A program made the position numbers and the translations under genes. Of a DNA stretch of 64,000 nucleotides, positions 1 to 11,889 are shown one piece after another. Position 1 is the first letter of the stretch, and each line of letters begins with the position of its first letter. Under the pieces are notes generated by a model that was not told the origin of the DNA, did no database searches, and saw only the letters and a list, made by a program, of their open reading frames with translations. The stretch is from Chloromonas sp. AAM2 (lineage: Eukaryota; Chlorophyta; Chlorophyceae; Chlamydomonadales; Chlamydomonadaceae): contig QAXH01006692.1 in the NCBI GenBank assembly GCA_004335635.1, forward strand, positions 4,762 to 68,761. Reading direction: 5' to 3'.

Positions 1-1887
1 CCATGCAAGATTGCCTCCCCTCCCCCATGCCACTCCTGCGGCCAGAAACCCCCATCATGCACCTGGTGGGACTACCATGCCTCCCCCCCTCCCCCAGTGA
101 GCACCGGCTGCGACAAGGGTGACTGCGGCCACAAGATGTCACCCCCACCCCCAGTCAAATCATGCTGGTGGAAGAACGAGCATCCCAGCACAGGCTGCAA
201 GGGGAAGGACTGCCACAAGGCATCCCCCCCTCCCCCAGTCACCACCACCTGTGACGAGCACAAGTGCTGCAAGGGCCACGACTGCTGGTACAAGCAGTCC
301 CCTCCCCCTCCCCCAGTCACCACCACCTGTGACGAGCACAAGTGCTGCAAGGGCCACGTCTGCTGGTACAAGACATCTCCTCCCCCTCCATGCCAGTCTC
401 CCCCTCCCCCAGCCACCATTTGCGACGAGCACAAGTGCTGCACGGGCNGCAAGGGCCACGACTGCTGGTACAAGCAGTCCCCTCCCCCTCCCCCGGTCAC
501 CACCACCTGCGACGAGCACAAGTGCTGCAAGGGCCATGACTGCTGGTACAAGACATCTCCTCCCCCTCCATGCCAGTCTCCCCCTCCCCCAGCCACCATG
601 TGTGACGAGCACAAGTGCTGCACTGGCGACCACTGCGAGTACAAGACATCTCCCCCTCCCCCAGTCATCTCCGGCTGCCACGGCCCCAACTGTGGCAAGC
701 AGTGCACCACTGTCTACCAGATCATCTGCGCTGACGCCAACCTGTCTGTTTTCAAGATGCTCATCGACATGGCTGGCTTGAAGAGCATCCTGGACGACCC
801 CCACTTCATTGCCACCATCTACGCACCCACCAACCAGGCATTCCACGAGTGCGGCGTGGCCGGTCTGGTTGCCAACCAGAAGGGCCTGATTCTGATGTGA
901 GTCGCGTGCCTGAGCAAGTAACCCTTTGGGCCTGAGCAGGGTCTGAAATGACTAACCTGACAGTCGTGTAGGAGTGTACATCAAATTTCACAGCTGTGCC
1001 AGATGATACCAAAGCCTGGTTGACACCAAAGCTACGTCCTGTTGGTCTTGGCCAGCCACAGAAGCTTCAGTGCTGACTCAAGGCACTGTCTGCCCATAAG
1101 CTGAAACGATTTGTGTTACTGGTTGTGCTGCCCTGCAGCCTGAAGAACCACATCATCCCAGGTGTGGCCGTCCACAAGGACCAGTATAAGGACGGCATGT
1201 GCATGGGCTCCCTGTACAAGTGAGTGGCTATTGTGCACGAATTTTCGCGGATCTTTTTCCACATGCGTCCGCCGTGTGTTCAAAATCATCAAGCACAGGC
1301 AAATCCACGGCAGAACTACTGAGCAGCCCAGCCACAAGGATGGTGTCCGACGATGTCTAGTTCAGCGCTTTGATTGCTCACGTCTTGCTGCCTTGGTTTG
1401 TGCAGGCCCTCTTGCATGTCTTGCAACGGCGATGACGTGTCTGTCAAGCCCCATGACACAGACGTGTACGGCAAGATCATCCACCCCTACAACGTGGAGG
1501 CTTGTAAGGTGGGCGATGCCCGCAACGGCTCTTGATTTGGGTTTGATGTTAGCTCAATCTAATGACTGCAATGTCAGCCACCATAGGCAGACACCAAAGC
1601 ACAGGGCTGGTAGAACAGGTGAGGGCTTCCTTGTCTCAGGTTGAGCACACACTGCCGGCTCCTTATCCTCACGATGTGAACTCAGGACGGTTGGTTCGGC
1701 TTGCAGCCTGGCTGATGGCAAAGTTTGGTGATCAGGACATGTGCTGTCGATAATACGCACTTTCTTCATCTGATTTAGAGACTTTTGCACTGATCAGTTG
1801 ACGTGTCACTAACTGTCTCCTGTGTGTCGTGGTTCGTTGCAGGCCATTGTCCACTACGTCAGCGCGGTGCTGCTGCCCAAGTGGTAG
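1..1887 (+). CDS. Fasciclin (FAS1) domain protein with SPPPP and Cys-rich repeats (5' partial)
   Basis: Secreted or wall-associated adhesion-type protein, by family. Exons read as <1-896, 1139-1219, 1406-1508 and 1843-1887, all in phase, with GTGAGT-type donors and CAG acceptors. The reading frame is open to base 1, so the start and any signal peptide lie outside the window. The first ~230 codons are a mosaic of SPPPP blocks (candidate hydroxyproline/arabinosylation sites) and about five Cys-rich units of the form CDEHKCCKGHDCWYK. A single FAS1 domain follows, from about base 709 (CTTVYQIICADANLS, then YAPTNQAF) and across the three introns (HIIPGV, then HYVSAVLLPKW at the stop). Its length of ~140 residues is normal for FAS1. 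The ambiguous base at 448 falls in a repeat unit that reads CCTGxKGHDC rather than CCKGHDC, so the repeat count may be misassembled. A TGTAA word at 2533-2537 could end the transcript. The domain call is firm; a role in the cell wall is inferred. Confidence 0.85.
250..690 (+). repeat. Coding tandem array of Cys-rich/Pro-rich units
   Basis: About five imperfect units of roughly 80-110 bp. Each encodes CDEHKCC(K/T)G(H/D)..C.YK followed by an SPPPP block. Identity between units is high at the DNA level, which makes this stretch prone to collapse or expansion. The N at base 448 lies inside it. Confidence 0.85.
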
Positions 1888-2561
1888 ATTGTACGCTTCG
1901 GACAGACCTGAATCGGTGGGTGGAGTTCACAGGCAGTGCTTGTCTTATCCTAACAACTAGAAGTGGCAGACACATGCGGCCTACACGGCTGGCGAATGAT
2001 GCTGTACACAGCGACAGGAAAGCGTTGGCAGGAAACGTCACGCGTTTGGCGCCAGACTGAGTGATGTGTGCGATTCTCTGCTCGCAGGCGCTACTGACGT
2101 GAATAAGAAAGCCAATTGATCTCGGCTTGCTGACACGAGCACTGTTTACGGACTGGTCGACGCTTGCGGACGTAATCAAGCAGTATCAGAACTGCACCAC
2201 GGTTTGCGCCAGTCTGGATGCCTGTCGATACTGATTTACCGGTCTAACTGGCCTCGTTGGCTTTTTCCTCTGCTACTTAGCCAGGGGGCCTGACTGACAT
2301 CGAGAGGTACATGGTTTTTCAGATTGAGATTGGTTGGATATTATCTGTCGCACTGGACCGCAGCCACACCGCAGGCATCGGCTCGAACCATTTTCGCAGG
2401 GGTTCTGTACGTACCGGTCGTGATTGCACTATTCCATTTACGTACATAGCTTTGAGAGTGTAGCTTTGAGAGCAGCTTAGTCCGTGTGTATGCTGCACAG
2501 GGATATTGATTAATTTCGCAACGATTGATTCTTGTAACGCAATGTACAAAAATTTCAACAC

Positions 2562-2600
2562 GGAAAAGAAATGTGCCAGTTCTGGAACAATTCGTGACTA
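2562..2600 (-). repeat. R1 dispersed repeat, fragment
   Basis: A purine-rich lead (ggaaaagaaat) is followed by a diverged copy of the R1 word GCCAGTTCTGGGACA with one mismatch (TGGAACA). Strand is minus by the convention that R1 reads TGTCCCAGAAC on its plus strand. Confidence 0.7.
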
Positions 2601-3115
2601 GTGCTGGCTTTTCTGTTCCTACAAGGCGTACCAAGCAGCCACATTTGGACGATTGTATGCCAACTGGGACTGCCTTATTGCAAGCTGAGCAGCTGACCTG
2701 CCCTTTCAAACTGTCACGACAGAGGAGGTGGCAATATACACAGTAACGCGATGCACAATGTTGCAGCCACAAACCTGTGCGAGATGTAGTGTGGGTGGAT
2801 GGTAACAGCAAACAAAAGCTGAAGCGTAACACACAGAAAGTACTGACGTTTGGGCATGAGTGAGGTGAGTGGAAACTTCCTGATATGCGTCCATCCTTCC
2901 CATCCTACTCTGCTGAACAGCTCGAGGACAAGCGTCAAATCTGCAAGCGTCAAATCTGCAAGCCTGCTCATGCCCTTGGAATTGATCCTTAGAATTGAAG
3001 GTGTCAACCAACGAGGATACAGCAAGATACTGCAACTTTGAAGAGCGCCGGTGAAGTGGTTACCCACACACATGTCATGGTTACTAACAAACATCTGACC
3101 CCGCACACACTCGCC

Positions 3116-3180
3116 AAGAAAAACAAGTTTGCCGGTTCTGGGACAATTCTTGTGTGACTCTGTTCTGGGGCAGTTGATGT
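3116..3180 (-). repeat. R1 dispersed repeat, fragment with doubled word
   Basis: An A-rich lead (aagaaaaacaag) runs into TTTGCCGGTTCTGGGACAAT. A second diverged half-word (GTTCTGGGGCAGTT) follows ~30 bases later; both are followed by TGTGTGACTC. This looks like a small tandem duplication of the repeat end. Confidence 0.7.
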
Positions 3181-4152
3181 GTGACTCCTCGTGTCCTGCC
3201 ACCGTGAAGTCCTCATGTACTGAATCTGAATTAAATTGTAACCATTGATTCTTACGCACTCTAAATCCTGTGACCTGATGACATTCTTATAGCTTGGCAT
3301 CAAGGCCAATCGTGTTACTTGGCTTGGTTTGGCACGTCTTTTGCACTTTTTGGGTAACGGCAATGCCCGCGGGAAGCCGCTGGTTAATCAAAATCGCGAG
3401 CACCTGTTTACAATCTAGTTGTCATCAAAACATAAGATGCTTCAGCAGCACGAACAAGATAGAACAACCGTGAGGCTGCCATTGGTTTATGGCAAATCTA
3501 CATTCAAATTCTGCAAGTGCGTCTGAGAGTATGTGCGCCACTCTGCATGCTCCTCAAACAGCACCTTCAACAAATCTACCATGTCTACGCAGTAAAGACG
3601 ATGGGCATTTGCACATGTAGTTGTCTTTGAATGTGTTTTCTGAACAGGCACTAGCCGTTGCCACAACTCCTGCCACAAGGGTTGACTTTTGTTTTCCAGG
3701 TATTATAAAAGAAATGCCTGAGCCAGTCTGCACTCTATCTAATCGCTGAACCTATGGCGGAAAGTCTAATAGCGCAAATGAAACATTCATTGACTGTTGC
3801 ATGTTTGCAAAGCAGCTTCCTGCTGGCTACAACGTCAACAATCACTTGCATTGTTCCATATCTGTGGTGCCATTACCACAGCCATGGTCATGAATGCTTG
3901 ATTGGCCAATAGGTGTGCATGCCACACCCATTTCATGCCACTCTTTCCATCAAGGCTCATCACACGTGAACAACCAAAACTGAACAACGCATAAAGAAAA
4001 ACGTAACAATCCCAACACAGCCTATTCTGATACCTCAACCTCTCGTGATCACAGCAAGGGTGAGCATGGTGTAAATTTGAGGTGCATGTGCATGGCGGTG
4101 CATGGGCGCGCATGAGCATGGTAGGTTGCATGATAGGCATACTGCCTGGCAA

Positions 4153-4188
4153 CAGGATGTTTGCCAGTTCTGTGACAGTTGTTGTCCA
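4153..4188 (-). repeat. R1 dispersed repeat, fragment
   Basis: Diverged R1 word (TTTGCCAGTTCTGTGACAGTT). It lacks the A-rich lead seen in other copies. Confidence 0.6.
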
Positions 4189-4356
4189 CTGCAAAACACG
4201 CGAGGAGACACACACCAACTGTCCCAAATTTGGAAAACTTCTCTCTGGCAGCTGAATGATTGCAATCAAAGGTTGCCATCAAATTGCAGGCCGAAAATTC
4301 ATTGCGCTGCAGTTAGGTTCGTTGGTAGACAGGCATAACTCAACCACTGCAATCCG

Positions 4357-7300
4357 TTACAATGTAACGACCGTGTCTTCATCCCCTGTACCGTCTGGCT
4401 CGGTGACTTGGGTGGCGTGTTGTGAGGCACTGTTTCCCGGCTGGTGCATGTGCCGAGCATATGACTGCCGCCTTGACTTGCTGTTGCCCAGTAACCGAAA
4501 CCCTTCGCTCGGTCGCCGGCCACCCTGCCTTCCCGCCCCACTGTCTCTAATAGACCCGTTTTCACGCGCTAATAAACTTGCTCCGTCGCTGGGCCGCCGG
4601 TTCAGGCCATGCCCACTAACCCGTCGCCCGTCGTAATCCGCTCCGTCCCCGCTCGTACGTGCATAGTGCACTGACCCGGTACCCCGTGTGTACCGTGCAG
4701 TCAGTGACCCGCCCGCACCCTTGGAAGCGCCTGATCCCCCGCCATTCCCGCCCGCACCTTCCCCGAACGGATTCCCGCCTGGCGTAATCGGCATCCCATC
4801 ATCATCTACCCCACCTATTATGTTGGTTAATATGGTTAGCAGAGGCTGGTTGGGGTGGTGCGAGCGGGACGCGCCCATCCCGTTCCCCCCGCTTATCCCG
4901 TTGTCACTGTCCCCGTCACTTCCCGAACCAGCACGGGACGCACGACTATGGAAGCTTGCTCCGCCGAGAGACACCCGACTAGACTTCTTAGAAAGGCCTG
5001 TTTCGGAAGCCTGGCGGGTAGTGACTTCGGAGGGCACATGTAGGCATGTCTGCATGAGGCCTTTGCCCTTGACTTGCACACCACCTGTGGGTTGCCAGGC
5101 TTCCCCAGGAAGCATTTGGGCAAAGGCGTCTGACACATGCACGCAGCCTGGTCTGCATGTGCTCTCCATGCGGCTTGCCGTGTTCTGCATGACATGCATG
5201 GCACGGAACAGATGTCAGATGACAGGGATACGAAACAATGGTAGAGCAAGCTGACAGGATTTGCATGGCATGCGTTAGAGGTCAGATGACAGAGGAAGGC
5301 AATTAGGATGCCAGCACATGCAAGAGAGAACGAAACCGTGGAAGCATAAACAGCTATCAGTGAACCCTGTGCTACCAGCCTTATGCTACCAGTGAACCTT
5401 GGTCGTCGTGATCCTGACACAGTCAAATCCACCGGGTCACAGCCAACGGATCCTTCTCAATCGGAATGTACGTGCATGTGCGCCACTGCATGAGAAGATC
5501 AGATCAGCACGCACCATGGTATCGCCACTGCAGAGCAAGGAGGCAGGCAGGCAAGACAGACCACAGTTACAATCAAGAGCTTTGTGATTTTATTTATGCA
5601 GCCAGAACAAAAGGTGTTTCTCCAAGGGCTGTTCTCACCATTTCACGTCGATCCCACATCATGCGATTGCAGATCGAAAGCCGTGCGCTGGTCGTGAAAA
5701 GTACATGCATTCTGCGATTCTTGGTCTGGTCTTTACCAAGCACGCACAACTTTCACCACAAAAAGTCCGCTGCCATATCATGCTGACTGCCTGGCCCTCT
5801 GCCAGCCCCATGCATGCACTCACAAGAGAGTGAACTTGGGCATCTTCGCCCCCACAAGCCCTGACACCAGCGGCCCCGTGTGGATGCCTATCCGCAGCTG
5901 CACAGGCTCGTGGTTGTGGGGCATGAGCACGGGCTGGCTCTCCCTGAGCATGGCCTTGGCGAACTCCATGATGCGCTCCGCGTTGTGCACCACCTGAATT
6001 CAAATCATGGCCAAGCGGGGTGCATACTTGATGTTTTAATGATCTTCTGTTCCACTTGCGGAGCATCACAGATGTGAAAACCAGCTCTTTTTCTGCTTGC
6101 TTGTTGGGGGCAACCTGCAGTCTTGTGACTGCTTGGTTCTGTAGGTACAGATCTCGAACTGTTTGCAACTGGTAAAGTAACTGTTGGGACTGCTGGAGCA
6201 AGCCCATCCCTGGCCCTCCCACCCCGCTGTGAACACACACCTGTTCACTGTCCATTTCGTCAACACACACAAAGCCGTCCTGGTCCTCCTTGATCAGCCC
6301 CGCGACCACGATGTAACAATCACCGACGATGTCTGCATGCGGCATAGCCATGGCATGGCACGGGCTTACCAACCTGCCTCGTCAATCAATCAATGCTGTC
6401 TGATAGCATGTGCTGTGTGTGCATGACCTGACGCAGGTTTACAAGCACCCGGACTTAGCTGTCTCCAGCAATCATGCTCCAACGCATGCAACAGCGCACC
6501 TTCAGCCGTAGCCACACTCACCGAGCTTGTACATGTCATAGTCGTCTGCCAACGCATCGAACCCTTCATACAACTCGTTAAGGAAGTGCATGACCTGCAC
6601 AGGAACATGTCACCGACACCAGGTCAGCTGTGTACTGCTGTGACCTGTAGAGCCTTGGCCCACAGCTGCAGTGACGGACGGCAGGTTTGTAGCTGATAGA
6701 CGTTGATGTGCTTGACGGATGAGAGTGAGGGCAACATATATAGCAAGCTAGCCACAGGCAATGGGTGTTCGTGCGGGTATTCATACAGAGCATGTGGTCA
6801 CCAGCATGTGCACCAAAGGGTGGTGGCAAGAGCATGTCATTTGGCTGGCGTTGATAGCTGGCCGCTTCAGCAACCAGCCACTGCTGGCAGCACTGAACTC
6901 TTGCTGGCTGTGTCTGCTGGCTGCGTCTGCTGGTCGTGCCTGCTGGCCGTGGCTGCTGGCTGCAGCTGCTGGCTGCTGGCTGTGGTTCCTGGCTGTGGCT
7001 GCTCGCTGAGGCTGCCGGCTGTGGCTGCTGGCTGTGCCTGCTTGCTGCTGCTGCAGCACTGGCTGCTGCTGGCCGCGGCTCTGGCTGCGGCATTGGCGGC
7101 TGCTGGCTGAGGCTGCTGCTGGCTGTGGGTGCTGAGTGTGGTTGCTGGCCGTGGCTGCTGGCCGTGGCTGCTGGCCGTGGCTGTTGGCTGTGGCTGCTGG
7201 CTGCCACCAATCACTCTTGGTTTTCTTTGTTTAAGTCAGCCCGCCATCTTTCACCCACCTGGCTTGGTTCGACCTCTTTGCTCATGGAAGTGAAGCCCAC

Positions 7301-10300
7301 CACATCACAGAACAGAACCATAACCTGCAGCACACGCGTCACATCCCGTTGTGGTCCAGATACAACCATCAGGAAGCCGGGGAAACTGAGTTGTCTTAGG
7401 AATAGAGCCAGGAAGAAGACTTTGGTGCAGATCATGGACAGCCCTGACAACCTGTGTGCATTGTTGAGACACCAGGGCATACATTACCCTCTGGCCTACC
7501 CCACTGGGAGCCAGTATTCAAAAGATGGCCCATGAACACACAGCATGAGTGCATGTGTTGGTGCCAGCCCCTCTGGCCCCACCTGCTCGTGTGTGTTGGC
7601 AAGGTCCCTGAGATTCCTGCCACCCTTGCTAGGCACACCGGCAAGCATGTACTCGATGATGTGCCGAGGAAACAGCTGTTCCAACATGCTCAGCTGTGCA
7701 TCGGTGAGGTCGGCCAGCTTGTTCTCCAGCTCCACTCGCGGCGTCACGTCGGTCTGAACCAGCATGATCACCTGGGGGGACAACGAACAAGCAGTGTGTT
7801 TTCCTAGCGCCATTGATTGTTCTCCGTCGTAGGAGACAGACCTAAACCGACAAAAAAAACTCACTACTCCTACATGTGCTTGTGCTGCTGTCGTGCGAAT
7901 GTGCATGTGAACGCATTGTCTTGTGACTGTGAAGGCACACTGTCTCGTGATGGTGAAGGCACACTGTCTCGTGATTGTGAAGCCGCACTGTCTCGTATGC
8001 ATGCAATGCATCTGGTGCTCAGTATCTGTAGCCACACCGTGGCAATAGCAAGGACGGCAAACACCTTCACTCACGCCCCTGCAGGCTGCCAATCCTGCCC
8101 ATTGTTACACCCGCACTGGCATGGCTAAAAACAATGCGCCTCCTACAAGCGCATGCACTGCTGTCATTCATGTCAGTTGCCAAACCCACCCCCACACCTC
8201 TCCTACCGCACCTGCTTATCGAGCACAGGATCCAGCAAGGGTATCGCATGAACCTCATGGTAGCACTCCACGTGTTCCTGATAGTCATCATCCTCATCAT
8301 CCCCTGCTGTGGTCGTGCCCATGCCCGCTAAGGGGCTGTCAGTGTCATGCGGTCCTGTCGGCCCCTCAAACGGAGAAGATGGGGCAGCCCCAGCACTGAC
8401 TGGTACTAACTGAGGGGGGTCGTTGGATAACCGGGTGTCTAAGCTGGCGGCTGTAGGTGTGACGGCCGTTTCTGGCGTGTGACTGGCGGTTTCATGCTGC
8501 AAACTGGGTAGCCGGTGGAGGGGGTTAGCCGACGGCCGGGGCGTGCCCGCCTTATCTAAAAGTGACATGAACCGCCGCTGGTTTGGTTGCTCTGCCATGG
8601 CTGTGCTGGTACCGGACTGGGAAGGGGTGTAACAGCCTTCTGCAACGGAAGGCATTGACTGACTGTTTGTGACGGCCCGAAGGTTGTGGACTTGGCTAGT
8701 GATTGAATGCCCACTCGCCATGACGCCTAGGCCTGCACCATTACCAGCCACACCCGCGCTGATGCCCCGGTTTCCCGCTTGCACCTGTCCGTTTGCCTGT
8801 GGTGGGTTGGGCCGGTTAACCATGAACCCAACGCCTGCTGGTTTGTGCTGCTGCTTCCGGTGCTTGCCAGTGAGGCCGTGAGTGGTGAAGGAGTTGCCTA
8901 TCTGGAATTCAACTTCCATGTCGTCACGGTGGCGCGCTGAGAAGGATTCGTTGACTGTGGATGGCTGATTGCTGGCTGAGTGATGGGTGGCGTGCGCTGC
9001 ATGGTTGGCGGCTGCGAGGAAGCGACGCATGGACCCTGGCACCTGCAGCAAAGCAGGCAGACACACATGATCTGGATCCTGATCCATTGTGCATGCACAG
9101 CAGTGACGCAACTGCATGCAGCGGCAAACAATATGCAATGGCTAACGACCCTGCTATCCCTTGCATGCGTTCATTGCTGCCTGGCTGACGTTTGGGCACC
9201 AGCAGCCACATTCAACAGGTTGCATGCATGCTGGTGCTGACGTTGTTCTGCGAGCTGTAAAATGCCGCCGGCAGCTACTGGCTGCACAGCTGCTTTGCCA
9301 TTTGCTTGCGGTCGGTGCACTGTTGCCTGAATTCCTGGTGCTGCGCCATTCTTATACTGCCTGTTGCTGCCACCGCTGCCCGCCATTCCATTCTTGTGTT
9401 GTCTGCAACGGTTCGTGATGCTCTGCATGCTGCCGCTGCAATTACCCTAGGCTTCTCCAAATACTGCTGCTCGTGTCTCATTGCTGCCTGATGTTATTGC
9501 AGTGATGCCCGCAGCGCATATTGCTGGTGCCCATGATGCATGCAGCCGCCCGGCTCTTGGTGCGCGTGCATTTGAAATCGTCTGTTTGGCTATATCCCCA
9601 CTGTGCATGCAGCTCCTCCCACCCTGTGAAGCTTACCTGAACCACGCCCTGCCATTCCTGGCCCTGTAGCACCTCCTCCAGCATTTGCTCCAGGTTATGG
9701 ATGTCATACATGAAGAGCAGGCGTAGAAGGCCGTCCGATAGGTGGTTGTCGTACTTGACTGACAGCAAATCGCCCATGTAGGCTAGACTGGAGGCGTTCT
9801 GGTAGAGAACTTTGCCCTGAAAGTCTATGAGGGTGAGAATGGCAGGCACATGGGAAAGGACTGCGTAGTCCCGCATGAGGCGTGGCATGACCTCTGCTGC
9901 GTTGTAGGGCATGTTGTGTTCCACAAGGAGTGCTGCATGCTGCAAGGCTGGCCCAGCATAGGTAACTGTGGAGAGGCCAGATTGTCTCTGGGCCCCGGGA
10001 TGCCCTGGCCCACTACTGGCGCTGGATATGTGCAGATCCTCCCACACACATGGCGTGATTCGCATGCCAAATAATGTGGATGTCTGGCCGCTTGGGTCAG
10101 GCGTGACATGGCTGACTGGTTTGGCTTCCCCAGACTTAAGGTTTCTGAGGGCTTTTTGAAGGGCAAATGTTAGCAAAGGGTCGCGCTGCAAAAGCTTGCG
10201 GATGACTGATACGTAGTCCTTGTGCCGGGGTATCGAGAAGTAGGCTGCGCAGGCGGCATTGATGTAGAGAGGCACGAGGTTGTTTGCCGGCCTGCGGCCT

Positions 10301-10992
10301 ACGGATGGGCCTGAAGCCATGGTCTCATGGTCTGCAGCTCCGGAATTGCTGATCTTGGATGCAGCGCCATTCTCATCAAGTGTCTCCAGAACCAACAGTG
10401 CCAGTGGGAGCTGCGAGCTGGATGAGGGCAGGTTGATTGGGGAAAAACATGGAAAGCCCAGCTCGCGCAGCTCCTCCACTGACAATGGCCGACCACCGTG
10501 GCCACTGGATGCGCTGGCTGTTGTCAGTGTGTGGTGCACGCCAAAAGGATGGCTGGTCTGCGATCCATGCGCCAATGTGTACAGGTCTGATGATGTCGCG
10601 GGTGCGTAGTCTGAACCCGACCCGTGCCTTTGGCTACCGCTGAGTTCTTGGGTCAGTGTCGACATGCGCACGCCTGACTGCATGAGGAGTGAGGTGGTAG
10701 GGCTTGCGGGCAGCGGTACGACCTGTCCCTTGCGCAAACTGCCATTTTGGCCCTTGGTGCCGTCCGCAGACCTGCCCGGAGTCCACCGGATGCTGCTACT
10801 GCTGCTGGGCCCCGCTTCTGATGACTGCTGCCGGCGCTCTTCATCTGGGTCCAGCTGCCTGCTTGACGCGTGACGTAAAGGCTTCCGCACCACCTCTTCA
10901 GCAATGCCCCGCCCAAATTGCGCCAAAGTTGGGCTTCCGCTGTCTTCTCCGTCCCCATGCCGCACGCTGGGTAGGCCACAGCACAGTGGCAT
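4357..10992 (-). CDS. PAS-domain class III nucleotide cyclase (guanylate/adenylate cyclase)
   Basis: Makes cGMP or cAMP. Exons, in transcript order: 10992-9637, 9042-8212, 7771-7583, 7324-7259, 6594-6522, 6332-6241, 5993-5824, 5527-5515 (13 nt) and 5184-4357; every junction is in phase and gives ~1,205 residues. The N-terminal half is Ser/Gly-rich with a PAS-like core (VPAILTLIDFQGKVLYQNAS, then LEEVLQGQEWQGVV). The PAS core resumes only after a ~210-residue disordered insert (ECYHEVHAIPLLDPV, IMLVQTDVT). A helical linker (LEQLFPRHIIEYML) leads into the catalytic domain: metal-binding Asp in LFCDVVGFTS and KLDIVGDCYIV, the loop RIGIHTGPLVSGLVG, and the transition-state Asn/Arg in NTASRMES. 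The start is the ATG at 10992, after an in-frame stop; an earlier exon is possible. The ~220-residue tail is Gly/Ser-rich and disordered. No membrane span was seen. Purine specificity is not clear: the usual Glu/Cys (GC) or Lys/Asp (AC) positions look like Asp and Thr. Confidence 0.9.
5515..5527 (-). other. 13-nt microexon in the cyclase catalytic core
   Basis: Without this exon, the exon ending at 5824 (KFTL plus two bases) cannot join the exon starting at 5184 (NTASRMES) and keep the invariant FGDT segment. The minus-strand bases 5527-5515 supply exactly the missing codons. They are preceded by a CTGCAG acceptor and followed by a GTGCGT donor. Splicing them in restores KFTLFGDTMNTASRMES, the canonical class III cyclase signature, in frame. 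Confidence 0.85.
6890..7205. repeat. Intronic minisatellite rich in CTGCTGGC
   Basis: Degenerate tandem array of 12-18 bp units (ctgctggctgtgg and variants) within the cyclase intron between 7258 and 6595. It leaves several frames open on both strands. The Gln/Ala/Ser- or Leu/Ala-rich ORFs over it are by-products. Confidence 0.8.
7925..8000. repeat. Short intronic tandem repeat, ~28 bp x 3
   Basis: Three copies of a unit containing CACTGTCTCGTGATNGTGAA, in the cyclase intron between 8211 and 7772. Confidence 0.75.
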
Positions 10993-11889
10993 GTCGGCTA
11001 GCACGGCCGTTCAGAGCTGGAGCCATCCATGCAAACCGCCCATTGGGACGAGCGCCCCAACCACCAGCTTCTCCAGCAGCAGAAGTCCCAAGTAAATATA
11101 TGCTGCTCTGATATTCGCTGTTTGGTGATCTGCGGACCTGTGTGCCAAATCCGTGTAAACGATTTGTTGCCTCGCAGCGAAGCCTCGGATAACACGACTG
11201 AGAGTAGGGCTGGCTGAATTTACCAAGTAACTGATGTAAATCAAACAGCAAGTTCCCCGCGACGAACATACTTGAACACATGGGTACGGGACCTGGCAGT
11301 TGGGGTTTGCAGTCTGTTCCCCACCCCTAGAAAACAACCAGACAACTCTTTACCCGTACCTCATGGCCACAGAAAGCTGACTGTGAAATTATTGCGGGTG
11401 GCACGATCACAAATCTGGGGCTTTGGATCAGTTGCGGACTCATCTACCGAAACCTATGTACCTGGCATGGGCAGTGGCGAGTGCTGCCCCAGGAGCCTGG
11501 GCCTTGTTGTGAGGTGCGCAGATGTTTCATTCCCATCATGCGCCAGCTGGTTGAGCACAGCAGATCAGGGGTGCATCGTACACAGCCAGGGAAACACACT
11601 CCATCATACTGTGGAAAAAGTAAAAACAACAAAACCTTGCTAGGTCACAAGGCACCACTACAAGGCAGCATCTAGACCAAATGCTAGACCAGAGACTTCC
11701 TGCACCCTTTCTAGCGCTGCTCAGTTTGCTGTTATGATGCTGATGATGCGCTACCATTACATCTGAGAGCTTGCACTGGCGATGGGCTACATGAGCACAG
11801 CAGTGTGCTTTGCAGTGTGCCTGCCATGCAGTCAGATCACGCATGTAAACTTTAAGGCACTGGAGGGCCTTGCATGCATTGGTACAACG
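10993..11889. other. Intergenic between the divergent cyclase and the unknown plus-strand gene
   Basis: Upstream flank of the cyclase start (10992, minus) and of a possible first exon at 11890 (plus), so it probably carries both promoters. I recognise no TATA box or other named element. Scattered minus-strand frames (for example 10,898-11,281) show no family signal. A minus-strand reading across 11,870-12,010 (LLEAQLSRAAILSKQRRR) looks protein-like but overlaps the plus-strand exon candidate and lacks supporting exons. Confidence 0.4.

Larger units (their letters stand above)
1888..4356. other. Intergenic: 3' UTR of the FAS1 gene plus repeat fragments
   Basis: I see no convincing coding exon on either strand. 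The first ~650 bases are the likely 3' UTR of the FAS1 gene. Three R1 repeat fragments lie at about 2,562, 3,116 and 4,153. The right end is the downstream flank of the cyclase gene on the minus strand, whose stop codon is at 4357-4359. Confidence 0.6.

Noticed and set aside
72..846. Long antisense and alternative-frame ORFs over the FAS1 gene (for example VTGGGG or ARGRGR-rich)
   Set aside because: They mirror the Pro/Cys repeats of the true frame, which alone continues in phase through three introns into a FAS1 domain.
2714..3259. Recurrent peptide NCPRTGKLLFF in many unrelated ORFs, suggesting a conserved protein motif
   Set aside because: It is the chance translation of the R1 repeat word in one frame; the flanking residues are unrelated and no start, stop or domain is shared.
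4688..5254. Plus-strand Pro/Ser-rich ORF
   Set aside because: Antisense of the last exon of the cyclase, which is anchored by NTASRMES and in-phase splicing.
6578..7535. Gln/Ala/Ser- and Leu/Ala-rich ORFs on both strands
   Set aside because: They cover an intronic CTGCTGGC minisatellite inside the cyclase gene and have no family signal.
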